Made by a program: the position numbers and the translations under genes
Notes under the pieces: model-generated
Told to the model about the DNA's origin: nothing
Database searches by the model: none
Seen by the model: only the letters and a program-made list of their open reading frames with translations
In this document: one piece after another, positions 49,290 to 58,996 of the stretch
How the letters are laid out: each line of letters begins with the position of its first letter
Position numbering within the stretch: the first letter of the stretch is position 1
NCBI RefSeq assembly: GCF_037943105.1
Contig: NZ_CP149803.1
Location: forward strand, 1,612,001-1,676,000
Direction: 5' to 3'
Length of the DNA stretch: 64,000 bases
Source: Pseudomonas sp. TMP9
Lineage (GTDB): Bacteria; Pseudomonadota; Gammaproteobacteria; Pseudomonadales; Pseudomonadaceae

Positions 49290-51548
49290 ATGTATAAAGA
49301 CCTCAAGTTCCCCGTCCTCATTGTGCACCGCGACATCAAGGCCGATACCGTGGCTGGTGACCGCGTGCGCGCCATTGCCCAAGAATTGGAGCAGGACGGC
49401 TTCAGTATTCTCTCGACAACAAGTTCGGCGGAAGGGCGCATTGTTGCCTCCACCCACCACGGCCTGGCCTGCATTTTGGTGGCTGCCGAGGGCGCAGGGG
49501 AAAACAACAACCTGTTGCAGGACATGCTTGAGCTGATTCGCATCGCCCGTCGCCGCGCGCCGCACCTGCCGATTTTTGCCATCGGCGAGCAAGTCACCAT
49601 CGAGAATGCCCCGGCCGAGGCGATGATTGATCTCAATCAGCTGCGCGGCATTCTTTACCTGTTTGAAGACACGGTACCGTTTCTCGCCCGCCAAGTAGCC
49701 CGCGCGGCACGTAATTACCTCGACGGTTTGCTGCCGCCATTTTTCAAAGCACTGGTGCAGCACACCGCACAATCCAACTATTCCTGGCACACCCCCGGCC
49801 ATGGCGGCGGCGTGGCCTATCGTAAGAGTCCAGTGGGGCAGGCGTTTCACCAGTTTTTTGGCGAGAACACCTTGCGTTCAGATTTATCAGTGTCGGTGCC
49901 GGAACTGGGCTCGCTGCTTGATCACACCGGGCCCTTGGCCGAGGCCGAAGAGCGCGCGGCGCGTAACTTTGGTGCCGACCACACGTATTTTGTGATCAAT
50001 GGCACCTCGACCGCTAACAAGATTGTCTGGCACAGCATGGTTGGCCGTGATGACTTGGTGCTGGTGGACCGCAACTGTCACAAGTCAATTCTGCATTCGA
50101 TCATCATGACCGGCGCCATCCCGCTCTATCTTTGCCCCGAGCGCAACGAGCTGGGCATTATTGGACCGATCCCATTATCCGAGTTCAGCCGTGAGTCGAT
50201 CCAAGCCAAAATCGACGCCAGCCCGCTGGCACGAGGGCGTGTGCCGAGCAGCAGTGGGGCGATGGTCAAGCTGGTGGTGGTGACCAACTCCACTTATGAC
50301 GGCTTGTGCTACAACGCCGAATTGATCAAGCAGACGTTGGGTAACAGCGTCGAGGTGCTGCATTTCGACGAGGCGTGGTATGCCTATGCAGCGTTTCATG
50401 AATTTTATGCTGGGCGCTATGGCATGGGCACCGCGCGTACCGAAAATGCGCCGCTGGTGTTTACCACCCACTCCACGCACAAGTTGCTGGCAGCGTTCAG
50501 TCAGGCATCCATGATTCACGTGCAGGATGGCGGACTGCGCCAGCTGGACCGGGATCGCTTCAATGAAGCCTTTATGATGCACATCTCCACTTCGCCGCAG
50601 TACGGCATCATCGCCTCGCTGGATGTCGCCTCGGCGATGATGGAAGGGCCAGCAGGGCGCTCGCTGATTCAAGAAACCTTCGATGAAGCCCTGAGCTTTC
50701 GCCGCGCCTTGGCCAATCTACGACAGAGCCTAGGCGCCGATGATTGGTGGTTTAGCATCTGGCAGCCCGCTAAAGCCGAAGGCGCCGACGATGTGGTGAC
50801 TCAGGATTGGCTGTTGCAACCTGAGGCGGACTGGCACGGCTTTGGTGATGTCGCCGAAGACTATGTGCTGCTTGACCCCATCAAAGTGACCCTGGTGACG
50901 CCTGGATTGACCGCCGACGGTAAGCTTGCTGAGCGCGGAATTCCGGCGGCGGTGGTCAGTAAGTTCCTCTGGGAGCGTGGTCTGGTGGTGGAGAAAACCG
51001 GGCTTTACTCCTTCCTTGTGCTGTTCTCCATGGGCATCACTAAGGGCAAGTGGAGCATGCTGCTCACCGAGTTGCTTGAGTTCAAACGCAGCTATGACGC
51101 TAATCTGCCGCTGAACGCTGTGCTGCCGTCAATCGCTCACGCCGGTAAAGCGTTTTATCAGGGCATGGGTTTGCGCGATTTATGCGATGCGCTGCATGCC
51201 TGCTACCGCGAAAACGCCACGGCAAAAGCACTCAAACGTATGTACACGGTACTGCCGGAAGTAGCGATTAAGCCTGCCGATGCCTATAACCAACTGGTGC
51301 GCGGTGAGGTTGAGGCGGTGCCCATCGAGCAGCTCGAAGGCCGGATCGCGGCAGTGATGCTGGTGCCGTATCCGCCAGGTATTCCGCTGATTATGCCGGG
51401 CGAGCGCTTTACTGAGCAGACGCGCTCGATCATTGATTACCTCGCCTTTGCGCGGGCCTTCGACCGCAGCTTCCCAGGCTTTGTCGCTGACGTGCACGGC
51501 CTGCAGCGTGAGGAGGGGGTCTACACCGTCGACTGTATCAAGGGCTGA
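49290..51548 (+). CDS. ldcA: Lysine/ornithine/arginine decarboxylase, PLP type
   Basis: A 752-residue fold-type I decarboxylase of the Orn/Lys/Arg group. The N-terminal wing (residues about 1-130) resembles a receiver domain. The PLP domain opens with NYSWHTPGHGGG near 165 and has NGTSTANKIVWHS near 235, HFDEAWYAY near 360 and the Schiff-base lysine in FTTHSTHKLLAAFSQ near 400. The C-terminal domain ends after VPYPPGIPLIMPGER. By position between dnaQ and a crotonase it matches P. aeruginosa LdcA, the lysine decarboxylase that makes cadaverine. The permease and Na+/H+ antiporter genes that I recall following it there are absent here. Confidence 0.93.
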   Translation: MYKDLKFPVLIVHRDIKADTVAGDRVRAIAQELEQDGFSILSTTSSAEGRIVASTHHGLACILVAAEGAGENNNLLQDMLELIRIARRRAPHLPIFAIGEQVTIENAPAEAMIDLNQLRGILYLFEDTVPFLARQVARAARNYLDGLLPPFFKALVQHTAQSNYSWHTPGHGGGVAYRKSPVGQAFHQFFGENTLRSDLSVSVPELGSLLDHTGPLAEAEERAARNFGADHTYFVINGTSTANKIVWHSMVGRDDLVLVDRNCHKSILHSIIMTGAIPLYLCPERNELGIIGPIPLSEFSRESIQAKIDASPLARGRVPSSSGAMVKLVVVTNSTYDGLCYNAELIKQTLGNSVEVLHFDEAWYAYAAFHEFYAGRYGMGTARTENAPLVFTTHSTHKLLAAFSQASMIHVQDGGLRQLDRDRFNEAFMMHISTSPQYGIIASLDVASAMMEGPAGRSLIQETFDEALSFRRALANLRQSLGADDWWFSIWQPAKAEGADDVVTQDWLLQPEADWHGFGDVAEDYVLLDPIKVTLVTPGLTADGKLAERGIPAAVVSKFLWERGLVVEKTGLYSFLVLFSMGITKGKWSMLLTELLEFKRSYDANLPLNAVLPSIAHAGKAFYQGMGLRDLCDALHACYRENATAKALKRMYTVLPEVAIKPADAYNQLVRGEVEAVPIEQLEGRIAAVMLVPYPPGIPLIMPGERFTEQTRSIIDYLAFARAFDRSFPGFVADVHGLQREEGVYTVDCIKG

Positions 51549-51555
51549 TGTTTGC

Positions 51556-51582
51556 CTGGCCGCGGACGCGCGGCCAGTTTCC
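51556..51582 (+). terminator. Terminator after ldcA
   Basis: CTGGCCGCG pairs with CGCGGCCAG around GACG and is followed by TTTCCT. It begins eight bases beyond the ldcA stop. Confidence 0.65.
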
Positions 51583-51780
51583 TGCAAACGCCTGCTCTGG
51601 TGCTTATCTCGGCAGATCAAGCGCTTAGCGCTGATAGGTAAAATTTGAGGTTAAGGTGAGTGGCGTGTTCTGCATCACAGTGGCCAGCATCGACTTTTTG
51701 CGGTTGATTGTTATAGTTGCTCGATTTTTAACATAAGAACATTTCATAGTGCGCTCGCGCTCAAGCTGAGGATGACTGCC

Positions 51781-52593
51781 GTGTCCGACTACAAAGCCTT
51801 TAATGTCGTGTTGGCAGATAAGGTCGCCCATGTGGTGATCAATCGCCCGGATAAAGTTAACGCGATGAACGCTGACTTTTGGTGCGAGATCATCGAGATT
51901 TTTCGCTGGGCTGATGACACCGATGAGGTGCGCGCAGTGGTGATCTCGGGCGCCGGCAAGCATTTCTCTTCGGGTATTGATCTGATGATGCTGGCATCCC
52001 TCGGCAGCCAGATGGGCCCTGATGTTGGCCGTAATGCGGAAAAACTGCGGCGCAAAATTCTCGATCTACAGGCCTCATTTAATGCCGTGGATAACTGCCG
52101 TAAACCGGTGCTGGCGGCCGTTCAAGGCTACTGTTTGGGTGGCGCCATCGATTTGATCTCAGCCTGTGACATGCGCTACTCAACGGTTGATGCACAATTT
52201 GCCATCCGAGAAATCGATATCGGTATGACGGCTGACGTGGGCACCTTGCAACGTCTGCCGCGCATTATTGGCGATGGCATGATGCGTGAACTGGCCTTCA
52301 CCGGTCGCACCATTGAGGGCGAAGAGGCGCAGCGCATTGGTTTGGTTAACCGCACCTATGCTGATGCCGATGCTTTGCTTGAGGGTGTGATGGGCATTGC
52401 CCGCGAAATCGCCAGCAAGTCGCCAGTGGCCATCCGTGGCACCAAGCAGATGATTCGCTACATGCGCGACCACAGCGTGAATGATGGTCTGGAATACATC
52501 GCCACTTGGAACGCTGCCATGTTGCAATCGGCGGATTTGCGCGTGGCCATGACGGCCCATATGAGCAAGCAGAAGCCGGAGTTCGCTGACTGA
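51781..52593 (+). CDS. Crotonase-family enoyl-CoA hydratase/isomerase
   Basis: The 270-residue protein has the crotonase fold with the CoA-ester oxyanion motifs: AGKHFSSGIDLMML near residue 60 and QGYCLGGAIDLISACDMRYS near 116. Acidic residues sit at REIDIGMTADVGTLQRLP near 145; this pattern recalls delta3,5-delta2,4-dienoyl-CoA isomerase rather than plain hydratase. The exact reaction is not proven. I prefer the GTG at 51781, with GAGG nine bases upstream, over the ATG at 51772, where GAGG touches the start. It comes just before the Hpt-like gene in the same direction. Confidence 0.88.
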   Translation: MSDYKAFNVVLADKVAHVVINRPDKVNAMNADFWCEIIEIFRWADDTDEVRAVVISGAGKHFSSGIDLMMLASLGSQMGPDVGRNAEKLRRKILDLQASFNAVDNCRKPVLAAVQGYCLGGAIDLISACDMRYSTVDAQFAIREIDIGMTADVGTLQRLPRIIGDGMMRELAFTGRTIEGEEAQRIGLVNRTYADADALLEGVMGIAREIASKSPVAIRGTKQMIRYMRDHSVNDGLEYIATWNAAMLQSADLRVAMTAHMSKQKPEFAD

Positions 52594-52643
52594 TGCAGCC
52601 TTTGCACATACTTTTATCACCCACGCGGGAGGCGCAATAGCCC

Positions 52644-54323
52644 ATGGTATCTGGAGCCACGTCGCTTAACCTGGTGCGCGATGAGCTGTTCACCACCATG
52701 GATGAGGCCGAGTCGAGCCTCGAACACTTTATCGCCGATCGTCACAACGGCAGCTTGTTGCAGCAGGCAGTGGAAAATCTGCATCAGGTACGCGGTACGT
52801 TGAATCTGATTGAGCTGGCCGGTGCCGAGCTGCTGGCGCAGGAAGTGTTGGATCAGGCCACAGACATCCCCGCAGGCGCCGGTGAAGAACGCGATGTGCA
52901 GCTCTCAGCCTTGAGCAATGCGCTGCACGTGCTGCGCCGCTACCTAGAAAGTGTCGACGCGCATCGCCAAGAAATGCCGGAACTGCTGTTGCCGGCCATT
53001 AATGATTTACGCCAGGCCGGCGGTCAGCCCGGCTTGCCTGAAAGCTTCTTTTTTAGCGTGCGTCTCGACCACGCTCGCCCGCGCACTGCGCCGGTCACGG
53101 TTGACGGTGCGGCGCGCGAAAGCCAAGGCCGACGTTTGCGGCATATGTACCAAGTGGGGTTGCTCGGGTTTATCCGTGAGCAGAATCCACAGGCCAGCCT
53201 TAAATTGATGGGGCGTGCATTAACCCGTCTCGACAGCCTGTTCGCTAACGAGCCGCGCGGCCGGTTGTGCTGGGTCGGTGCCGCAACGGTCGAAGCGCAA
53301 GTTGACGGTCAATTACTGGCGCGCAAGTCACGTAAGCAGCTGTTCTCGCGTATTGATCGCGAACTGAAACAGATGCTACTCAACGGCCAGTACGAAGCGC
53401 CCCGTGGCTTGCTCAAAGAGCTGCTTTATCTGGTGGCACTGGCCGATAGCCGCGGGCCGCAAGCCGCGGCTTTGGGTGAAGTGTTTGGCTTAACCCCGCT
53501 GCCTTTTACCGACCATTTGCTGGAAGAGGAATACCAGCGTCTGGCAGGTCCTGGGCAGGCGGTGATGCGCTCGCTGAGTTCAGCGATACGTGAGGAGCTT
53601 ACTAGCGTTAAGGACATGCTCGATCTGATCGAGCGCGGCACGTTGCAGAGCGATAGCCTGCAAAGCTTGCATGCCGTGCTCGGCAAGTTGAGCAAGACCC
53701 TTGGCATGGTTGGCCTTAGCTCAGCTGGCAACTCCCTAAATGCACAATTGCAAGTGGTCGCCAATTGGAGCGAGCAGAGCGCGCCGCAGCCCCAGGAGTT
53801 GCATAAATTGGCCGATGCCGTGCTGTACGTTGAAGGCATGGTCGCAAGCTTAGAGCGTGGTGAGCGCCAACAGGCTCGGCCAGCCCAAGCGCAGCCGGGT
53901 GGTGAGGCCGAATCATTTGCCCTGCATCAGCTCAATGAAGCGCGCATTGTCGTGGTTGATGAGGCGCAAGCAGGTTTGGCGATGACTAAGCGGGCGATTA
54001 CCGCCTACCTCGAGTCAGGCGGTGAACGCATGCATTTGTCCAATGTGCCATTTAGCCTGCAGGCGGTTCGCGGGGGGTTGTGGTTCCTCGGTCAGGAGCG
54101 CGCTGCGGCATTGGTCGGTGCCTGCGCTGAGTACATCCAAAAGCAAATGTTTGATGCGCCGCAGATGCCCTCCGAACAAATGCTTGAAACCCTCGCCGAT
54201 GCCCTCAGCAGCCTTGAGTATTACCTTGAAGGCGGTGCAGTGATGCGTCCGGAAACCCAGCCAAGTGTGCTCGACCTTGCGGCTGAAAGCGTGCGAGCGC
54301 TTGGCCTGCCGCTGGGAGTTTGA
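52644..54323 (+). CDS. ChpA/PilL-like Hpt-domain protein without kinase
   Basis: This 559-residue protein looks like the N-terminal helical part of ChpA, the large histidine kinase that controls twitching pili. Repeated all-alpha units are seen: one near residue 40 with [20 protein letters not shown], one near 350 with [19 protein letters not shown], and one near 470 with [19 protein letters not shown] followed by [15 protein letters not shown]. Only the first keeps a histidine at the place used for phosphotransfer (HQVRG). No CheA-type kinase, CheW or receiver domain follows. Some databases carry unrelated names for such proteins. It overlaps none of its neighbours, but nudC starts three bases later. 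Confidence 0.72.
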   Translation: MVSGATSLNLVRDELFTTMDEAESSLEHFIADRHNGSLLQQAVENLHQVRGTLNLIELAGAELLAQEVLDQATDIPAGAGEERDVQLSALSNALHVLRRYLESVDAHRQEMPELLLPAINDLRQAGGQPGLPESFFFSVRLDHARPRTAPVTVDGAARESQGRRLRHMYQVGLLGFIREQNPQASLKLMGRALTRLDSLFANEPRGRLCWVGAATVEAQVDGQLLARKSRKQLFSRIDRELKQMLLNGQYEAPRGLLKELLYLVALADSRGPQAAALGEVFGLTPLPFTDHLLEEEYQRLAGPGQAVMRSLSSAIREELTSVKDMLDLIERGTLQSDSLQSLHAVLGKLSKTLGMVGLSSAGNSLNAQLQVVANWSEQSAPQPQELHKLADAVLYVEGMVASLERGERQQARPAQAQPGGEAESFALHQLNEARIVVVDEAQAGLAMTKRAITAYLESGGERMHLSNVPFSLQAVRGGLWFLGQERAAALVGACAEYIQKQMFDAPQMPSEQMLETLADALSSLEYYLEGGAVMRPETQPSVLDLAAESVRALGLPLGV

Positions 54324-54325
54324 GT

Positions 54326-55153
54326 ATGCAACGTTGGCAAGCCCGTTTTCTCGATAGCCAGCAGCCCGGCGGTTGGGCTCTAGTGCATGTTAAGCAGCAC
54401 TTTATGGCCGATAGCAACGGCGTTCTGTTCCCCCGTGAGTGGTTGAACAAGCAAGATTTACCGGTCATCGCCGAACATGGCTTGGGTCATTTTGATGGTG
54501 ACGCGGTCTACCTGCTTGAGCTGGAGCAGCCCTTTAATGTGCCTGGCTGCACGTGGCAGAGCCTGCGCCAGTTTATGTTGGAAGGTGATACAGACACCTT
54601 CAAGATGCTCAGGTACGCCACACAGATTGGCACCTGGGCCAGCCAACATCGCTTCTGCGGCGGTTGTGGCGGGTCGATGCAAGCTGTTCCCGGTCACCGC
54701 GCGATGCATTGCCAGCGCTGCGAGGTGCAGCATTATCCTCGGCTTTCCCCGAGCATGATTGTGCTGGTGACTCGCGGTGATGAGGTGCTCTTGGCGCGTT
54801 CTCCGCGTTTTGTCAGCGGCATCTACAGCACCTTGGCAGGCTTTGTTGAAACGGGTGAATCAGTGGAGCACTGCGTCGCCCGCGAAGTGCGCGAAGAAGT
54901 CGGCGTCGAAATCACCAATGTGCATTACCTCGCGAGCCAGAGTTGGCCGTTTCCGCATTCGTTGATGCTGGGTTTTCATGCCGAATACGCCTCTGGCGAT
55001 ATCGTCATGCAGGTCGAGGAGATCGAAGATGCCCGCTGGTTTAATGTGCATGACTTGCCACCGTTACCGGCTGCCCGCTCAATTGCGCGTTATTTGATTG
55101 ATGTCTATGTTGCCCGCCGTTTAGGCCAGCCCGAACCAATGCTGCCAGGCTAA
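54326..55153 (+). CDS. nudC: NADH pyrophosphatase / NAD-capped RNA hydrolase
   Basis: NudC cleaves NADH to NMNH and AMP and removes NAD caps from RNA. The 275-residue protein has the four-cysteine zinc site (FCGGCGGS and [12 protein letters not shown], near residues 108-133). The Nudix box [22 protein letters not shown] follows near 170, and then comes the NudC signature [14 protein letters not shown]. The ATG at 54326 has GGGAG eight bases upstream. The stop lies 33 bases inside the end of the convergent exporter gene. Confidence 0.96.
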   Translation: MQRWQARFLDSQQPGGWALVHVKQHFMADSNGVLFPREWLNKQDLPVIAEHGLGHFDGDAVYLLELEQPFNVPGCTWQSLRQFMLEGDTDTFKMLRYATQIGTWASQHRFCGGCGGSMQAVPGHRAMHCQRCEVQHYPRLSPSMIVLVTRGDEVLLARSPRFVSGIYSTLAGFVETGESVEHCVAREVREEVGVEITNVHYLASQSWPFPHSLMLGFHAEYASGDIVMQVEEIEDARWFNVHDLPPLPAARSIARYLIDVYVARRLGQPEPMLPG

Positions 55154-55924
55154 GCGCACGGTTAGACCCAGCACCACTAGGATAAATACCGGGCGGATAA
55201 ACTTCGAACCGCCCTTTATCGCCGTGCGCGCACCCAGAAACGCCCCAACCATCAGCGCCAGGCCCATACAGATGCCCAGCAGCCAAGCCACTTGGCCGCT
55301 GATGATAAACACGCTAAGTGCACAAATATTGCTAACAAAGTTCATGCTGCGTGCCACGCCGCTGGCCCTGACCAAATCGAGCGGGTAGAGCAGCAGGCTG
55401 CTCACCGTCCAAAAAGCCCCTGTGCCCGGGCCTGCCACGCCGTCATAAAAGCCCAAACTTAGGCTTTGCGGCCACTGTCGACCCTTGGCAATCGGCGCAT
55501 CGGTGAGCAGTGGCGCAGCAGGTGTTTTGCCAAACAGCAGGTACAGACCGCAGGCAAATACCACCGCTGGCAGCAGCTGGTTTAACCATGCAGACGGCAG
55601 CCATTGCGCCATAGCCGCGCCAAGCAACGCACCCACTGCGGTACCGATCAGTGCATTACGCCATTGGCTGGGGTCAAACAACTTGCGCCGATAGAAGGTG
55701 TAACTGGCCGCTGCTGAGCCGAAAGTCGCACACAGTTTATTGGTGCCCAACGCCAAGTGCGGTGGCAGGCCGGCCGTCAGTAACGCCGGAATAGTCAGTA
55801 GGCCGCCGCCGCCTGCAATCGCGTCAATGAAGCCTGCAATAAACGCCACCATGGCCAGTATCGCGAGCGTCGACAGATCAACACTGAGTTCAAACGGGAA
55901 CGGCATATAGTTACCGGCGGCCAT
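55121..55924 (-). CDS. TauE/SafE-family membrane transporter
   Basis: The 267-residue protein has eight or so transmembrane helices and the two family repeats. The first opens with [22 protein letters not shown] near residue 29 and the second with [17 protein letters not shown] near 157. Members export or import sulfite, sulfoacetate or related small organosulfur ions; the substrate here is not known. The N-terminal start is uncertain: ATG at 55924 or 55906, both with weak ribosome sites. Its end overlaps the end of nudC by 33 bases in opposite direction. Confidence 0.9.
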   Translation of the reverse strand: MAAGNYMPFPFELSVDLSTLAILAMVAFIAGFIDAIAGGGGLLTIPALLTAGLPPHLALGTNKLCATFGSAAASYTFYRRKLFDPSQWRNALIGTAVGALLGAAMAQWLPSAWLNQLLPAVVFACGLYLLFGKTPAAPLLTDAPIAKGRQWPQSLSLGFYDGVAGPGTGAFWTVSSLLLYPLDLVRASGVARSMNFVSNICALSVFIISGQVAWLLGICMGLALMVGAFLGARTAIKGGSKFIRPVFILVVLGLTVRLAWQHWFGLA

Positions 55925-56080
55925 GTTAAGCGCGGTGTTAAGGCGCTATCAAAATGAGCTGTTAAAGGTTGCAGGCCATAAAAAACAAGCCCTACGTCTA
56001 ATTGTGCTGCTCGCTCGCTGTTCGCCAGGCAGGCAGCTGCGCATAATGCCGGCAATTTCAAGCATAAGGAATGCACGGCA

Positions 56081-56728
56081 ATGCAATACGACGGACTGGC
56101 ATGGGTAACGGCGGTGTTAGCGTTGCTGGTCGCTTTTATTGCGGCACGCATTTTGTTTAATCGTCAGTGGTTTCTGGGTTGGTTACGTGGCACCTGTGGC
56201 CTGGCATTTCTCGCCTTGGCAGCATTGATTGGCATGCTTGCCAATGATTTGCGCAGCTACGCACCGATTGGCGAAGGTGCGCCATTAGCCACCTTGAGTT
56301 TTAAGGCTGACGGTCCGCTGTATCGCGTCACCCTGCTGGAGGGTGATCGTGAGCGTACAGTGACCATGGAAGGTGATCTCTGGCAATTAGATGCGCGTTT
56401 TTTGCAGTGGAAAGGCTTGGCGGCGTTGATTGGTCTGCAACCGGGGTATCGGCTTGAGACGCTCTCTGGGCGTTTTCTTTCTATCGAACAACAGAGCCTG
56501 GCGCAGCACACCCGGGTTGAACTGGCGCGCAGCCCTTACGGCATTGATCTATGGCGCTGGCTGCGGTTGGGCCATCACGACCTGTTTATCTTTGACCCTC
56601 AGGCGCGCCGTGTGACCTACCTGCCGCTGGCTGATGATGCGGTGTACAGCATCAACCGCACGCCCGCAGGCTTACTGGCCGAGCCCATGAATCCGGCGGC
56701 CAAGCAGGCGCTAAAAGATTGGCAGTAA
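56081..56728 (+). CDS. Conserved membrane protein of unknown function
   Basis: The 215-residue protein begins with two transmembrane helices (about residues 7-24 and 37-56) and then has an extracytoplasmic or cytoplasmic domain rich in beta strands (LYRVTLLEGDRERTVTMEGDLWQLDARFL near 85-115). Similar Pseudomonas proteins are sometimes named multidrug transporters, but nothing here looks like a pump. I do not know its function. It is a single gene, divergent from the TauE-type exporter gene. Confidence 0.72.
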   Translation: MQYDGLAWVTAVLALLVAFIAARILFNRQWFLGWLRGTCGLAFLALAALIGMLANDLRSYAPIGEGAPLATLSFKADGPLYRVTLLEGDRERTVTMEGDLWQLDARFLQWKGLAALIGLQPGYRLETLSGRFLSIEQQSLAQHTRVELARSPYGIDLWRWLRLGHHDLFIFDPQARRVTYLPLADDAVYSINRTPAGLLAEPMNPAAKQALKDWQ

Positions 56729-56811
56729 ACCCCGGGCCGCAATGGGCCTAGTGATTTGCTGAGTAACTTACTCAGCATTCTGCTTGCTCAGCAAGCCGCC
56801 CACCCTCAGTG

Positions 56812-56845
56812 AAAATCGCCACTCTAAACACGTGTAGAGTGGCGA
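56812..56845 (-). terminator. Minus-strand terminator at the end of the relic frame
   Basis: TCGCCACTCTA and TAGAGTGGCGA form an 11-bp stem. On the minus strand it is followed by TTTTC. The relic's stop codon (TAG, 56826-56824) lies inside this stem. Confidence 0.65.
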
Positions 56846-57036
56846 GCATTGGCCCCATTCGTCTCTTTACCCAGGCAGGCCGAAAGACGTTGTTCGTGCA
56901 TGACCCAGTTGTGCAGCAGCCAGTCTGCGCAGCGGATACCCATTGGGATGGAAAAATGCCCAGCGAAGAGGTGAGCGGTAAACTGTGCGTATGCCTGCGG
57001 GTACTCACTGCGCCATTCTTGAAAGCACGATTCTGC
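56824..57036 (-). pseudogene. Decayed reading frame of unknown family
   Basis: A 70-codon open frame on the minus strand with no start codon at its beginning reads like real protein, for example FTAHLFAGHFSIPMGIR and ADWLLHNWVMHEQRL. The same frame stays open upstream to 57186 apart from one TAA at 57039-57037, and an ATG lies at 57171. A terminator follows the stop. I do not recognise the family. It is probably what remains of a gene read away from guaD. Confidence 0.4.
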
Positions 57037-57228
57037 TTATTTCGGGTTGAGCGGTCCGCACACCAAGCGCGTTACGTTTGAACACCGTCTGCATGCTGAT
57101 GCAATGCAATGCAGCGCATGCGCTGCTCCATGGGCGAAGTCACGGTGTCCAAATAGGTTGGCGTTGAGCATCGCCACGCTCACCGTTCAGCGCACCACGC
57201 TCGCAGACACTAACTAAGTGATTTAATA

Positions 57229-58533
57229 ATGAATAACAACTTGAAAGCCTACCGCGCCGCCATCCTGCACAGCATCGCCGACCCGTCCGTGGTGGGTGTT
57301 GAGCAATCCTATGAGTACTTTGAAGACGGCCTGCTGGTTATCGAAAACGGTTGCGTGGTAAGCGTCGGCCATGCAGCCGAATTGCTGCCTAGCCTTAAGG
57401 GGGTGGAAGTCACTCACTACCCTGATGCCCTGATCACGCCCGGCTTTATCGACACCCATATCCACTACCCGCAAACCGGGATGATCGCCTCTTACGGTGA
57501 GCAACTGCTGGACTGGCTGAATGTCTACACCTTCCCGACTGAGCAGCGATTTGCCGACAAGGCCCATGCCAGCGACGTGGCCGGTATATTCCTGAAAGAG
57601 CTGCTGCGCAACGGCACCACCACCGCGTTGGTATTTGGCAGTGTGCACAAGCAGTCGGTGGACGCCTTTTTCGAAGCCGCCGAGGCGCTGAACCTGCGCA
57701 TGATCGCCGGCAAGGTGCTGATGGACCGCAATGCTCCAGATTACCTGACCGACACCGCAGAATCAGGCTATGCCGACAGCAAAGAGCTGATCGAGCGTTG
57801 GCACGGCAAAGGCCGCCTGCATTATGCGGTGACGCCCCGTTTCGCCCCGACCAGCACCCCAGAGCAGCTGGCGTTAGCCGGGAAGCTGTATAGCGAATAC
57901 CCGGGGCTTTACATGCACACGCACCTGTCCGAGAACCTCAAGGAAATCGAATGGGTGAAAGCGCTGTTCCCTGAGCGTTCGGCCTATCTGGATGTGTATG
58001 ACCATTTCCAGCTGATCGGTGCGCGCGCGGTATTCGCCCATGGCGTGCACTTGTGCGACGACGAGTGCAAGCGCCTTGCCGAAACCGGTTCAGCCGTGGC
58101 CTTCTGCCCGACCTCAAACCTGTTCCTTGGCAGCGGCCTGTTTGACCTTAATAAGCTCGAGAAGCACGGTGTGCGCGTCGGTCTGGGCACCGATGTAGGT
58201 GCCGGCACCAGCTTTAGCCAGTTGCAGTCGCTGAACGAGGCGTACAAGGTTATGCAGTTGCAGGGTAAGAAGCTTGATCCGTTCAAGTCGCTGTACCTCG
58301 CCACCCTTGGCGGCGCCCATGCACTGTATCTGGACGACAATCTTGGCAACTTTAAGCCGGGTAAAGATGCCGACTTCGTGGTGCTCGACTACAACGCCAC
58401 GCCGCTTATCAGCTATCGCATGCAGCAGGCCAAGACGCTTGAGGAGAGACTCTTCGCCCTAATCATGCTCGGTGATGACCGCGCAGTTAAGCAGACCTTC
58501 GCCGCCGGTCAATCGGTGCATTGCCGCGATTAA
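57229..58533 (+). CDS. guaD: Guanine deaminase
   Basis: GuaD hydrolyses guanine to xanthine and ammonia. The 434-residue protein is an amidohydrolase with the zinc motif PGFIDTHIHYPQ near residue 69, the guanine-site block GEQLLDWLNVYTFP near 92, HTHLSENLKEIEWV near 227, the AHGVHLCDDE histidine near 265 and the GLGTDVGAGTSFS aspartate near 320. The length is usual. It is alone in this direction between a relic region and a convergent SCP2 gene; no other purine genes are near. Confidence 0.97.
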   Translation: MNNNLKAYRAAILHSIADPSVVGVEQSYEYFEDGLLVIENGCVVSVGHAAELLPSLKGVEVTHYPDALITPGFIDTHIHYPQTGMIASYGEQLLDWLNVYTFPTEQRFADKAHASDVAGIFLKELLRNGTTTALVFGSVHKQSVDAFFEAAEALNLRMIAGKVLMDRNAPDYLTDTAESGYADSKELIERWHGKGRLHYAVTPRFAPTSTPEQLALAGKLYSEYPGLYMHTHLSENLKEIEWVKALFPERSAYLDVYDHFQLIGARAVFAHGVHLCDDECKRLAETGSAVAFCPTSNLFLGSGLFDLNKLEKHGVRVGLGTDVGAGTSFSQLQSLNEAYKVMQLQGKKLDPFKSLYLATLGGAHALYLDDNLGNFKPGKDADFVVLDYNATPLISYRMQQAKTLEERLFALIMLGDDRAVKQTFAAGQSVHCRD

Positions 58534-58574
58534 GCTCAAGCGCTAAAGGATTTTGCGGAATCTGCAGGCAATAA

Positions 58575-58601
58575 AAAACCGGAGTCAAGGACTCCGGTTT
58601 T
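58575..58601. terminator. Two-way terminator between guaD and the SCP2 gene
   Basis: AAAACCGGAGT pairs with ACTCCGGTTTT around a five-base loop. Both strands end in T runs. Confidence 0.85.
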
Positions 58602-58625
58602 GCTGAAACTTTACAGCGTTGCAGC

Positions 58626-58937
58626 TTATACCGGGAACAGCTCGCCCAGTTTCATGGCCAGCATCATGTCGCCTTCAGCGCGCAGTTTGCCGGACATAAA
58701 GGCTTGCATGCCGTCGGTTTCGCCGCTGGTGATGCCTTTCAGGGTTTCGGTGTCCATGATCAGGGTCACGCTGGCGTTGGCGTTATTGCCTTCTTCAACG
58801 GTGCACGTGCCGTCTTTGACGATCAGGGCGTAGTTTTCGCCGTCTTCGATGTTGAATTGGAACACCAAGTCCAAGCCTGCAGCAGCGCTGGCGTTGAATT
58901 TGGACTGCATGGTATTGACGATGTCTGCAACGCTCAT
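58626..58937 (-). CDS. SCP2 sterol-binding domain protein
   Basis: A 103-residue protein made only of an SCP2 domain, a small fold with a hydrophobic tunnel that binds lipids or acyl-CoA. Supporting features are the FQFNIEDGENYALIVKDG strands near residue 26, the acidic VEEGNNANASVTLIMD stretch near 47, and the GKLRAEGDMMLAMKLGELF helix at the end. The role in bacteria is not clear. The ATG has an AGGAAG site. It lies downstream of the phosphatase gene in the same direction, 59 bases apart, so they may share a transcript. Confidence 0.93.
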   Translation of the reverse strand: MSVADIVNTMQSKFNASAAAGLDLVFQFNIEDGENYALIVKDGTCTVEEGNNANASVTLIMDTETLKGITSGETDGMQAFMSGKLRAEGDMMLAMKLGELFPV

Positions 58938-58996
58938 GGTTTCTTCCTTTTTTCAGGTTTTTTCTAGCGCCCGTGATGGGTGCGGTGGGCCGTCGC

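Larger units (their letters stand above)
56729..57228. other. Non-coding stretch before guaD holding a relic gene
   Basis: This 500-base gap contains a short perfect inverted repeat after the preceding gene (TGCTGAGTAA-C-TTACTCAGCA at 56757-56777), a minus-strand terminator, the decayed reading frame described separately, and the guaD leader. No clean promoter was identified. Confidence 0.6.

Noticed and set aside
57100..57130. Repeated GCATGC and TGCAATGC bases as a regulatory repeat
   Set aside because: The short direct repeats are irregular and cover only about 30 bases, with no match to a known operator.
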